From positions 189 through 17,572 of the forward strand of contig DIEP01000109.1 of assembly GCA_002418685.1 (NCBI GenBank): a DNA stretch of 17,384 nucleotides. Direction: 5' to 3'. Position 1 is the stretch's first letter. Each line of letters begins with the position of its first letter. The notes below the pieces were generated by a model. That model had not been told where the DNA came from. It saw nothing but the letters and a program-made list of their open reading frames with translations, and made no database searches. Of the stretch, positions 1 to 6,422 are shown in pieces. The stretch comes from Ignavibacteria bacterium UBA5771 (GTDB lineage Bacteria > Bacteroidota > Ignavibacteria > Kapaibacteriales > UBA2268). A program made the translations under genes and the position numbers.

Positions 1-94
1 TCCCCCTCTTCGTAAGAGGGGGTCGGGGGGTGTTCTCCTCCCTTTCGTTTTGCTCACTGACGGTAAGAGGGGGTCGGGGGGTGTTCCTCTCTTT
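1..94. repeat. GC-rich tandem hairpin repeat
   Basis: A G/C-homopolymer-rich block in an otherwise AT-rich window. A 24-nt segment is present twice without mismatch, at 12-35 and 63-86. The first copy begins with a perfect hairpin: CCCCCTCTT (2-10), loop CGT, AAGAGGGGG (14-22). The second copy has a related left arm (36-47, 9 of 12 positions like 1-12), but 16 extra bases (48-63) interrupt the loop. A shortened third left arm (about 85-94) follows. It resembles dispersed intergenic palindromic repeats of the REP type; that assignment is inferred. No gene is visible in it, and the block may continue beyond the left edge. Confidence 0.7.
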
Positions 95-260
95 TTTGCA
101 GACTCGGGATTAATTGATCAAATGGATTTTGTCCATTCCATAAATTGTTCTTCGGTGATTGTATTTGATTTACCGTGTGGTTAAAAAAAGAAATATATTT
201 ATTAATGGCGCACTTTCATTTTCCAAAAAAAATGCAAAATATATTTTTCTAATTAAATTA

Positions 261-282
261 TATTTCGTAATTTTGCGAAATA
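261..282 (+). promoter_or_regulatory. ArsR-type operator dyad over the -7 box of the efflux cassette
   Basis: Two 10-nt arms, TATTTCGTAA (261-270) and TTGCGAAATA (273-282), are inverted repeats matching at 9 of 10 positions around a 2-nt centre. Inside the dyad lies TAATTTTG (268-275), an exact match to the Bacteroidota -7 consensus TAnnTTTG. The -33 region (245-248, TTTT) only partly fits TTTG. The first start codon is 27 nt beyond the dyad. Because the second gene of the unit encodes an ArsR repressor, this is most simply its autoregulatory operator, blocking polymerase until the inducer binds. The dyad and box are seen; the binding is inferred. Confidence 0.7.
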
Positions 283-308
283 CAAAAACGATAAAAAAAA
301 TATTTACT

Positions 309-551
309 ATGGAAATTAAAATTTTAGGATCAGGTTGCTCGCGGTGCAAAGCACTTGAAAAATCAGTTTACAATGCATTAGCCGAAATGGATCTTGATGC
401 TGATGTGGAAAAAGTGGAAGACATTAATAGAATCATTGCTTATGGGGTGATGCAAACTCCTGCATTAGTAATTAACCAAAAAGTAATTTTCAGCGGTCGA
501 GTGCCATCAGTGAGTGATCTGAAAGAAATCATCACAAATAATATGCAATAA
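309..551 (+). CDS. Small CxxC thioredoxin-like protein (redox-active disulfide type)
   Basis: An 80-residue protein with the compact thioredoxin-like fold of the MTH895 / redox-active disulfide protein 2 family. Residues 1-9 form the first beta strand, followed by the active-site motif Cys10-Ser-Arg-Cys13 at the start of a helix. The cis-proline region is TPALVINQ, and the tail matches the GxxPSxxDLKEII pattern of the family. An upstream in-frame start at 159 is open but would add 50 residues with no family counterpart and would begin ahead of the promoter, so ATG 309 was chosen. It is the first gene of a unit with ArsR and a permease, sharing one base with arsR (TAATG). The likely role is cytoplasmic thiol-disulfide chemistry on the permease or its metalloid substrate; that role is inferred. 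Confidence 0.85.
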   Translation: MEIKILGSGCSRCKALEKSVYNALAEMDLDADVEKVEDINRIIAYGVMQTPALVINQKVIFSGRVPSVSDLKEIITNNMQ

Positions 552-850
552 TGGTAAAAAAGGCTGATTTCACAGACAAGCACAAACAGATTGCACGTAT
601 TGCAAAGGCACTCAGCCATCCTGCTCGCGCTTATATATTGGAACGATTGAGCGGTCTAAACGGATGTTGTACCAGTGGCGAAATGATTGACGATATTCCA
701 ATTGCCCGTTCAACTCTTTCGCAACATCTGAAAGAACTGAAATATGCTGGATTAATTCAAGGGAATATTGAACCGCCCAAAATCAAATACTGCATTAATC
801 AAGAAGGATGGCAGATTGCAAAGGAATTGTTCTCGGAATTTTTTAAATAA
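551..850 (+). CDS. ArsR/SmtB-family winged-helix repressor
   Basis: A 99-residue DNA-binding protein with the ArsR winged-helix fold. The helix pair starts at KALSHPARAYILERL (about 19-33), the recognition helix is in ARSTLSQHLKELKYAGLI (52-69), and the beta wing covers about 70-82. Cys39-Cys40 sit just after helix 2 where many arsenic-sensing ArsR proteins of Bacteroidota have a CxC or single Cys, and Cys81 lies in the wing. This suggests a thiolate site for As(III), an organoarsenical or a soft metal, but the exact ligand set is unknown. Its start overlaps the preceding stop by one base, implying translational coupling. The dyad at 261-282 is its probable operator, making the cassette self-regulated. 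Confidence 0.9.
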   Translation: MVKKADFTDKHKQIARIAKALSHPARAYILERLSGLNGCCTSGEMIDDIPIARSTLSQHLKELKYAGLIQGNIEPPKIKYCINQEGWQIAKELFSEFFK

Positions 851-903
851 ATAATACATTTTATAATAACTATCTATTGCCCTTAATAATTTTAAGTAAA
901 ACG

Positions 904-1938
904 ATGCAATCATCCAAAAAAATCATAAAGAATAATGTTCAAAGTGCAATATTATTATTGCTGATTTGGTTTGTAATTTATCATTATCTGCAACCTGTTA
1001 CTCAGTGGTTTGTGTTTAATCTACTTGGTATGACCAGAGGGGAACCACTTGCCGAAGCAATCTTTTTCTTTATTTATGAGTTCCCAAAAGTGATGTTATT
1101 ATTAGTGCTGATTATTTTCTTTGTCGGTATTATTCGCACATATTTCACACCTGAACGCACTCGCAAAGCACTTGAAGGGAAAAAGACATTAACAGGCAAC
1201 ATAATGGCTTCGGGGTTGGGTATTATAACGCCCTTTTGCACATGTTCAGCAATTCCATTGTTCCTTGGGTTTGTTGAATCAGGCGTTCCATTGGGAATAA
1301 CCTTTTCATTTCTTATTGCATCTCCAATGATAAACGAAGTTGCTATAGTGCTTCTATACGGTATGTTCGGTTGGGAAGTAACGTTGATTTATATTGGAAC
1401 GGGATTATTGATAGCTATAATTTCGGGTTTGATTATTGGGCGACTAAAACTTGAAAAATGGGTAGAACCTTGGGTTTACGAAACAAAATTTGGGAGCAAT
1501 GACCTGGATAATCGGAAAATACAATTTCAAGATAGAATAAACTTTGGCTATGAGGCTGTCAGGGACATTGTTGGAAAAGTCTGGTTGTATGTTGCATTGG
1601 GTATTGCAATAGGTGCGGGTATGCATGGCTATGTTCCGGAAGATTATATGGCTGCACTAATGGGGAAAACGGCATGGTATTCAGTTCCTCTTTCAATTTT
1701 AATTGGAATTCCACTTTATTCTAATGCAGCGGGAATTGTCCCTATTGTGTCAGTTTTTATAGAAAAAGGGGCTGCACTTGGCACGTCATTAGCATTTATG
1801 ATGTCAGTGATTGGTTTATCTTTGCCGGAAATGATTATCCTTAGAAAAGTATTAAAACTCCCATTGATATTTACGTTTATAGGCATTGTTGCTTTTGGAA
1901 TAATGTTTGTCGGCTTTTTGTTTAATTGGGTATTTTAA
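904..1938 (+). CDS. DUF318/ArsP-type permease, predicted arsenical or metal efflux
   Basis: A 344-residue integral inner-membrane protein of the ArsP_1 (DUF318) permease family, with roughly eight hydrophobic segments (about 15-30, 52-78, 97-125, 132-158, 161-180, 221-240, 258-286, 290-308, plus 319-340 at the C-terminus). The family hallmark is visible as TPFCTCSAIP, with Cys112 and Cys114 in a membrane segment; a polar loop (about 181-220) follows. ArsP members export trivalent methylated or aromatic arsenicals, and related members have been linked to other metals, so the substrate is not fixed by sequence. A TTG at 877 is also in frame, but ATG 904 gives a normal short cytoplasmic lead and is preferred. 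It follows arsR by 53 nt with no terminator between, so it is probably co-transcribed. Confidence 0.85.
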   Translation: MQSSKKIIKNNVQSAILLLLIWFVIYHYLQPVTQWFVFNLLGMTRGEPLAEAIFFFIYEFPKVMLLLVLIIFFVGIIRTYFTPERTRKALEGKKTLTGNIMASGLGIITPFCTCSAIPLFLGFVESGVPLGITFSFLIASPMINEVAIVLLYGMFGWEVTLIYIGTGLLIAIISGLIIGRLKLEKWVEPWVYETKFGSNDLDNRKIQFQDRINFGYEAVRDIVGKVWLYVALGIAIGAGMHGYVPEDYMAALMGKTAWYSVPLSILIGIPLYSNAAGIVPIVSVFIEKGAALGTSLAFMMSVIGLSLPEMIILRKVLKLPLIFTFIGIVAFGIMFVGFLFNWVF

Positions 1939-1953
1939 CTATAAAATATCCTT

Positions 1954-2817
1954 CTATCTCCCGATAACAATTAGAGATTTCTCGGTATGAGTAGTGCCGT
2001 CCTTCATATTTTTTATTTCTAAAATGATGGGATAAACGCCGACGGGTAATTTCCAGCCATTATTGTTTGTGCCATCCCAAATGAACTGTAATTCACTATC
2101 AAATATTTCATCGTTAGATAAATTGCGAACTTGAACGCCATTCAAATTGTAAATTATGCATGTTGCCTTGAATTGCTTGTGTGACAAAATATATTTGATG
2201 AGACATTGATTTTTACCCTCTGCCCCATTAGGCGAAAATGGATTCGGATATATTTTTAAGAGACTTGAAATAGAATCGGGTTTGACCGATGTCTCTAATA
2301 CGCTATTAACTTTTCCGCAGGTAACGGAATCGCTTGCAATAGAGGGCTTTAAATTTGCCAAAGAATTTGCAGGGGAAGAAAAGTTTGCTCTTTCAAGCGA
2401 AACCCCTTTGGATGACCATTTCCCATCGTAAAATAATGTGTCAAGTATTGTGCTATCTGCATTTTTTAAATATAAGGAATCCCCATCATTATTCATTGCG
2501 GGTATAGAAGTTGAAATGAGTAAAGCATCGGTAGGGATATTATGAACGCTCTTTATTAGCGAAGTATCTTTCGCAAGCACAATATATTGTCTTGCAGAAG
2601 AATGATTAATTGTGAAATTATACGATCGGACAGGATCAGAAATGGAGAAAGTAAGGTCCGAAATGTCAGGTTCTGAATTATTATAAAGTTCGATCCATTC
2701 GGGACATCCACTAATTGGATCGAACATAATTTCGCTTATTTGCAATTTAGAAAAACTAATTGAGAAAAAAATAATAAATAATGTAGCAAACGTAAGCAAT
2801 GCTGAAAAATATTTCAT
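1954..2817 (-). CDS. Secreted lamin-tail-domain protein with T9SS/FlgD-like C-terminus
   Basis: A 287-residue exported protein. Residues 1-23 are a signal peptide (Lys2, then a long hydrophobic stretch). Residues 25-170 are a lamin tail domain (LTD): ISEIMFDPISGCPEWIELYN at the start, then the typical closing pattern with WSSKGVSLER and CGKVNS. The C-terminal region begins at YPNPFSP (190-196) and contains WDGTNNNGWKLPVGVY, the FlgD-Ig-like form of sorting domain common in T9SS cargo of this phylum. Function is unknown; LTDs occur in bacterial surface proteins and secreted nucleases, but no enzymatic domain is present here. Its ATG overlaps the tyrS stop (ATGA), so it is translated from the smpB-tyrS mRNA. 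It converges on the permease with only 15 nt between stops and no clear terminator. Confidence 0.8.
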   Translation of the reverse strand: MKYFSALLTFATLFIIFFSISFSKLQISEIMFDPISGCPEWIELYNNSEPDISDLTFSISDPVRSYNFTINHSSARQYIVLAKDTSLIKSVHNIPTDALLISTSIPAMNNDGDSLYLKNADSTILDTLFYDGKWSSKGVSLERANFSSPANSLANLKPSIASDSVTCGKVNSVLETSVKPDSISSLLKIYPNPFSPNGAEGKNQCLIKYILSHKQFKATCIIYNLNGVQVRNLSNDEIFDSELQFIWDGTNNNGWKLPVGVYPIILEIKNMKDGTTHTEKSLIVIGR

Positions 2818-4034
2818 TTTATTTTAATTTTTAAGAATTTTCTTTTTCCAACTTTAAATATTTTGGGTTCGCTTAGGTCAATCTTTGCAAAGGGATCTGT
2901 TTGTTTTTCGTTATTGATATAAACTCCGCCCTGCTCGATAAGGCGTTTAGCTTCTTTTTTCGATGGACATAATTGCGAAATTACTAAAATATCTTGAATA
3001 TTTAAATCTTTTGAATCATTTTCCATAACATATTCGGGAATTTCATCAGGCAATTCTTTATGCTTAAATATTTTTTCAAAATGATCAAGTGCTTGCTGAG
3101 ACGCTTCTTTCGAATGATATTTTTCAACAATTCTCATAGCAAGGTCGATTTTTGCATCTCGCGGATTTACTCCCTCTTTCTCGATACTATTCTTAATTTT
3201 TTCAACTTCAGCCATAGGAGCAAAAGCTGCATATAATAAATATCGAGTTATTAAAACGTCGGGAATTGACATAATTTTTCCAAACATTTCGTCAGGCGAA
3301 TCGGTTAGAGCGATGTAATTATTATATGATTTGCTCATTTTTTCTACGCCATCAATACCCTCAAGAATCGGCACAGTTAGAATACATTGTGGCTCCAATC
3401 CATAAGATCTTTGGATTTCACGACCTACAAGCAGGTTGAATTTCTGGTCAGTGCCACCCAGTTCAACGTCAGATTGGATTGCGACGGAATCCATCGCCTG
3501 AGCAAGAGGATAAAGCAATTCATGGACGCTGATTGGAATGCCTTCTTTATATCTTTTCGAGAAATCATCGCGCTCGAGCAATTGAGCAATCGTATATTTG
3601 GAAGCAAGATCAATCACTTCCCTAAATGACATTTTCGCAAGCCATTCAGAATTATGACGGACTTGCAAGCGTTCCTTACTCAATATCAAATTGGCTTGCT
3701 CAAGATAGCTGATGCCATTTGCTTGTGCTTCTTCCAAGGTTAGTTGTGGGCGTGTCTTGTTTCTTCCTGTTGGGTCGCCAATCATTCCCGTGAAATCTCC
3801 GATGATCAGCGTTGCGATATGCCCTAAATCTTGGAATTGACGCATTTTATTGAGCACAACTGCATGACCAATATGCAAATCAGGTCTGCTTGGGTCCGCA
3901 CCTAATTTTATAATTAAGGGTTTATTATTTTTTAATGATTTTTCTAATTTTTTTACTAATTCATCCTCGGGGATAATCTCCATAGCGCCGAAGCGAATCA
4001 TATCCATTTGTTCATTAATTGGAGGAAATTTCAT
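2814..4034 (-). CDS. tyrS: Tyrosine--tRNA ligase
   Basis: A 406-residue cytoplasmic class I aminoacyl-tRNA synthetase that charges tRNA-Tyr. The ATP-binding HIGH motif is intact (His54-Ile-Gly-His57) within LGADPSRPDLHIGHAVVL. The tyrosine pocket signature ELGGTDQKFN lies at 191-200, and the KMSKS loop at 232-236. The C-terminus (about 346-400) is an S4 RNA-binding domain with PSKKEAKRLIEQGGVYINN. The KMSKS form (rather than KFGKS) and the length place it in the TyrZ-like branch of bacterial TyrRS. The start overlaps the smpB stop as ATGA and its own stop overlaps the next gene in the same way, so the three genes form a tightly coupled unit. All key residues are present. Confidence 0.97.
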   Translation of the reverse strand: MKFPPINEQMDMIRFGAMEIIPEDELVKKLEKSLKNNKPLIIKLGADPSRPDLHIGHAVVLNKMRQFQDLGHIATLIIGDFTGMIGDPTGRNKTRPQLTLEEAQANGISYLEQANLILSKERLQVRHNSEWLAKMSFREVIDLASKYTIAQLLERDDFSKRYKEGIPISVHELLYPLAQAMDSVAIQSDVELGGTDQKFNLLVGREIQRSYGLEPQCILTVPILEGIDGVEKMSKSYNNYIALTDSPDEMFGKIMSIPDVLITRYLLYAAFAPMAEVEKIKNSIEKEGVNPRDAKIDLAMRIVEKYHSKEASQQALDHFEKIFKHKELPDEIPEYVMENDSKDLNIQDILVISQLCPSKKEAKRLIEQGGVYINNEKQTDPFAKIDLSEPKIFKVGKRKFLKIKIK

Positions 4035-4516
4035 AGCACTTTCCCATATTTTCTTTTGATATCTCTTGTTATTTCTTTTTCTTTTGTTGCTTCTCTTTTG
4101 TCATATTTTCGTTTTGGTCTGACAAGAGCGATCTCCAATTTTGCAAAGGGTCCCGAAAAATATATGCTCAATGGAATAATTGTCAAACCTTTTTCGTTAA
4201 TAGCAGTATGAAGTTTTCTTGCCTCTCGTTCGTGCAGGAGCAACTTTCTTGGGCGTTTTGGTTTATGATTTGCGATATTACCATGGGAATATTCAGGAAT
4301 ATGCATATTATAAACTAATAATTCATTGGAATCGCGTTTGGGAAACCCGCAATACGAATCTTGAAGACTGCATTTACCTTCTCGTAAAGATTTGACCTCA
4401 GTTCCTTGCAATATAATGCCCGACTCCAACTTCTGAATTATTTCATAATCGTGTTCAGCTCGCCGATTCGATGAAATTACCCTGATTTTCCTATCTTGTG
4501 ATTCTTGATTACCCAT
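4031..4516 (-). CDS. smpB: SsrA-binding protein SmpB
   Basis: A 161-residue RNA-binding protein that delivers tmRNA to stalled ribosomes in trans-translation. The family core is clear: YEIIQKLESGIILQGTEVKSLR, then SLQDSYCGF, the HIPEYSHGNIANHKPKRPRKLLLH segment, and the basic C-terminal tail YDKREATKEKEITRDIKRKYG that enters the decoding centre. Length is normal. It is the first gene of the smpB-tyrS-lamin-tail unit; a TAATTTTG -7 box sits only 9 nt upstream of the start, implying a very short leader. No tmRNA gene is visible in the window. Confidence 0.97.
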   Translation of the reverse strand: MGNQESQDRKIRVISSNRRAEHDYEIIQKLESGIILQGTEVKSLREGKCSLQDSYCGFPKRDSNELLVYNMHIPEYSHGNIANHKPKRPRKLLLHEREARKLHTAINEKGLTIIPLSIYFSGPFAKLEIALVRPKRKYDKREATKEKEITRDIKRKYGKVL

Positions 4517-4525
4517 ACTTAATTA

Positions 4526-4533
4526 CAAAATTA
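4526..4533 (-). promoter_or_regulatory. -7 box (TAATTTTG) of the smpB-tyrS unit
   Basis: On the minus strand the sequence reads TAATTTTG, an exact match to the Bacteroidota -7 consensus TAnnTTTG, 9 nt ahead of the smpB start. The -33 position (TTCA on the minus strand at the usual 19-nt spacing) matches poorly. If used, the transcript would be nearly leaderless. Confidence 0.5.
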
Positions 4534-5057
4534 TGAAAAACAAGGCAATTGCTGAAAATTAGCCAAAAGTATTTGCAAAGTAAAAGGAATTATAATCGAA
4601 GCTGATATTATGACCATTTTGTCTTGTATGCAAAAGAAAACATACGGAAAGAAGAATTGAGGAATTAGTTCAATCCTGGCCTTACTTTTCATAGAATGAG
4701 AGAATAATGATTTGATATATTGATAAAGATAATCTTGAAAATATTTTTAATAAATTTCTTAAAATGTGTAACAAAATTGACTTTTTTTTGTCTTATAGTA
4801 TGTAGAAAGTGCAAAAAAAGAAAAAGTGAGAAAAATATCTGCTTAATAATATATAAATCAGGGTTGCATACGCTTTATAGAGTGATATGGCAACCTATTC
4901 AGCGGATAAATTTGAAATATTTTGAAATATGAAGGTTTCTAAACAAAATTTGGTCTAAATTATGTTTATTTGGCAACAAATTTGTAATTTTAAATTTTTT
5001 AGATAAGGATAAAAGGAAAAAACAATTTCTTTAAATTATAAACTACGAAATGTAAAA
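4534..5057. other. Long AT-rich spacer between divergent units
   Basis: 524 bases with no convincing gene. The open frame at 4720-4932 begins with TTG, lacks a ribosome-binding site and encodes a low-complexity K/I/F-rich peptide, so it was not called. The right end (about 4940-5000) is very AT-rich and should hold the methyltransferase promoter. Near-consensus -7 boxes are TATGTTTA (4961-4968) and TAATTTTA (4985-4992), each one base off, and neither has a well-placed -33 TTTG. No tRNA, tmRNA or clear structured RNA was recognised. Confidence 0.6.
4911..4930 (+). repeat. Perfect tandem 10-bp duplication
   Basis: TTTGAAATAT occurs twice head to tail, at 4911-4920 and 4921-4930, in the spacer upstream of the methyltransferase. 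It may be simple slippage or a paired protein-binding site; nothing decides between them. Confidence 0.6.
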
Positions 5058-5849
5058 ATGTTCGAACAATCAGAAATAAATCAGCAAGCTAATGTGGCAA
5101 TAGAAAATTATACTGCATCATCAGAAAAAACTATTGATAACCACAAAATTGGACTAAAGTTCAAATATTGGTTCTTATCTGTCCGATTGAAATTCATTAA
5201 ACTTGTAAAAGATATATTGAATTATTTGCCGGGCAGGAAGCACTTTTTTTATAAATATAGCTTTCTTTTCGAGCCACCTCAATTAGCCTATCTTGGAAAT
5301 TGCATTTGCGAAACAAAGGACATCGATGGTTCAATAATTGAAATTGGATGTGCAGAAGGGATGACCACTGTTTTCTTGAAAAAGTATATGAATTTCTATG
5401 ATATTCATAAGGAATATGTTTGCATCGATACATTCGCAGGTTTTACAAAGGCAGACATCAATTTTGAATCACAAAAGCGACAAAAAAGCCAAGAAGTTCT
5501 AAAAATAATGTTCAGTATCAATAGAAAAAGTTGGGTAGATCGCACACTTAAAATGAATGGAATAACTGACGTCCAAACTTATGTTGGAGATATTAACCTA
5601 CTTGATCTTAAAGATGTTGGCGTCAAGAAAATAAGTTTTGCATTGGTGGATTTGGATTTGTATTTACCGGTTTTATCTGCCCTTGAAAAATTCTATCCTC
5701 TGCTCCAAGAAGGTGGTATAATCGTTGTTGATGATTGCACTGACCACGAATATTTTGATGGTGCTTATCAAGCGTATAAAGAATTTTGCTCTAAATACTG
5801 TTTAGAAGAAAATATTACTTTAGAAAGATTAGGAATTATTAGAAAATAA
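5058..5849 (+). CDS. TylF/MycF-like class I SAM-dependent methyltransferase
   Basis: A 263-residue predicted methyltransferase of the TylF type, a family best known for O-methylating sugars in secondary metabolites and also found among surface-glycan genes. Residues 1-75 are a charged lead with a basic segment (about 34-66) and no signal peptide. SAM-binding motif I is IIEIGCAEGMTT (93-104), the acidic end of strand 2 is Asp124 in CIDTFAGF, and the DLDLY (198-202) plus VDDC (224-227) pattern matches the magnesium-binding aspartates of TylF/MycF. The C-terminal part supplies the substrate lid. The substrate cannot be read from sequence. It stands alone with its own strong terminator and a long upstream spacer, and no glycosyltransferase or sugar gene is adjacent. 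An ATG directly followed by TAA lies 8 nt upstream of the start. Confidence 0.8.
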   Translation: MFEQSEINQQANVAIENYTASSEKTIDNHKIGLKFKYWFLSVRLKFIKLVKDILNYLPGRKHFFYKYSFLFEPPQLAYLGNCICETKDIDGSIIEIGCAEGMTTVFLKKYMNFYDIHKEYVCIDTFAGFTKADINFESQKRQKSQEVLKIMFSINRKSWVDRTLKMNGITDVQTYVGDINLLDLKDVGVKKISFALVDLDLYLPVLSALEKFYPLLQEGGIIVVDDCTDHEYFDGAYQAYKEFCSKYCLEENITLERLGIIRK

Positions 5850-5885
5850 AAAAGTTGGAACACTTCATAAAATGCTCCAACTTTT
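5850..5885 (+). terminator. Intrinsic terminator of the methyltransferase gene
   Basis: Perfect 10-bp inverted repeat, AAAAGTTGGA (5850-5859) and TCCAACTTTT (5876-5885), around a 16-nt loop, starting directly after the stop codon. The 3' arm ends in four Ts, giving a short U tract in RNA. Confidence 0.75.
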
Positions 5886-5979
5886 AGTATAGTAATTATT
5901 CAATTATACGCTTGCTCACTTTACTCAGTTTTTAGCAATTAAGAATTCGTATTATACTTGTGGCAATTTGCGGAAATCT

Positions 5980-6009
5980 TGTAGGGAACGCTGATTTGCA
6001 TTCCCCACA
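5980..6009 (-). terminator. Stable hairpin downstream of the DUF35 gene (possible terminator)
   Basis: Read on the minus strand, TGTGGGGAATGC (6009-5998), loop AAATCA, then GCGTTCCCTACA (5991-5980) pair over 12 positions with two G-U wobbles that work only in the minus-strand RNA. It lies 20 nt past the DUF35 stop. There is no U tract after it, so it may be a 3' stabilising hairpin or a factor-dependent end rather than a classical intrinsic terminator. Confidence 0.5.
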
Positions 6010-6029
6010 GAGTAAATAATCATTTGCAA

Positions 6030-6422
6030 TTATAATATAATAACTGCCTTATATCCATAATTAATAATACCTGAATGACCTTCCTCTTTGATTTTTCGGA
6101 AAACAAGTTCCACATCAGCTCCGATTTTAATATCCTCAAATTTTGAATCAGTCACCATTGCTGTTAACCTTGCCCCGTCAGATGTCTCAATTATTGCAAC
6201 TGCATAAGGCGAGAGCAATTTATAATCATTCGCAGGTGTGCGAATTATAGTATAGCTGAGTATTTTACCTTTCTTTGATATATTGATACTTTCAAATTCT
6301 TTGCTCCCCGATTCAGGAGAAATATATCGATTAGCAAGAGTAACGTAACCATCTCGGAATTTCTGCCCTTCAAAACGAAATCTATGAGGAATTTCGCGAG
6401 TATATCTTTGTGAATTAGCCAT
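6030..6422 (-). CDS. DUF35 OB-fold protein, zinc ribbon degenerated
   Basis: A 130-residue protein of the DUF35 / acyl-CoA-associated OB-fold family (Zn-ribbon plus OB fold). In archaea this protein bridges thiolase and HMG-CoA synthase and helps form the shared CoA channel. The OB part is canonical (GKILSYTIIRTPANDYKLLSPYAVAIIE ... IGADVELVFRK ... INYGYKAVI). The N-terminal ribbon aligns in length and flanks, but the family's two CxxC pairs read Phe-Arg-Asp-Gly and Ser-Pro-Glu-Ser, so all four zinc ligands are missing. It is last in the operon, sharing one base with the thiolase stop (TAATG) and preceded by GGAGG (6430-6434) at 7-nt spacing. Most likely a structural partner of the two enzymes that no longer binds zinc. 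Confidence 0.9.
   Translation of the reverse strand: MANSQRYTREIPHRFRFEGQKFRDGYVTLANRYISPESGSKEFESINISKKGKILSYTIIRTPANDYKLLSPYAVAIIETSDGARLTAMVTDSKFEDIKIGADVELVFRKIKEEGHSGIINYGYKAVIIL

Noticed and set aside
121..137. 6-bp hairpin AATGGA / TCCATT downstream of the GC-rich repeat
   Set aside because: Short and AT-rich, no U tract and no gene clearly ending at it, so not called a terminator.
159..308. 50-residue N-terminal extension of the thioredoxin-like protein
   Set aside because: The extension starts upstream of the -7 box and operator, has low-complexity K/I/F content, and the family starts at the MEIKILGSGC strand.
877..903. TTG start adding nine residues to the permease
   Set aside because: ATG at 904 gives a normal start and the added residues match nothing expected.
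1444..1626. Antisense open frames inside the permease, tyrS, thiolase, HMG-CoA synthase and dehydrogenase genes
   Set aside because: All lie wholly inside strongly supported genes on the other strand and encode no recognisable protein.
4720..4932. 70-residue open frame in the long spacer
   Set aside because: TTG start, no ribosome-binding site, biased composition of AT-rich noncoding DNA, no recognisable motif.
5050..5055. ATG-TAA minimal upstream reading frame just before the methyltransferase
   Set aside because: Expected often by chance in AT-rich DNA; nothing else supports translational control.
4517..5057. A tmRNA gene near smpB
   Set aside because: No tRNA-like ends, no tag reading frame and no stable stems were seen in the spacer.
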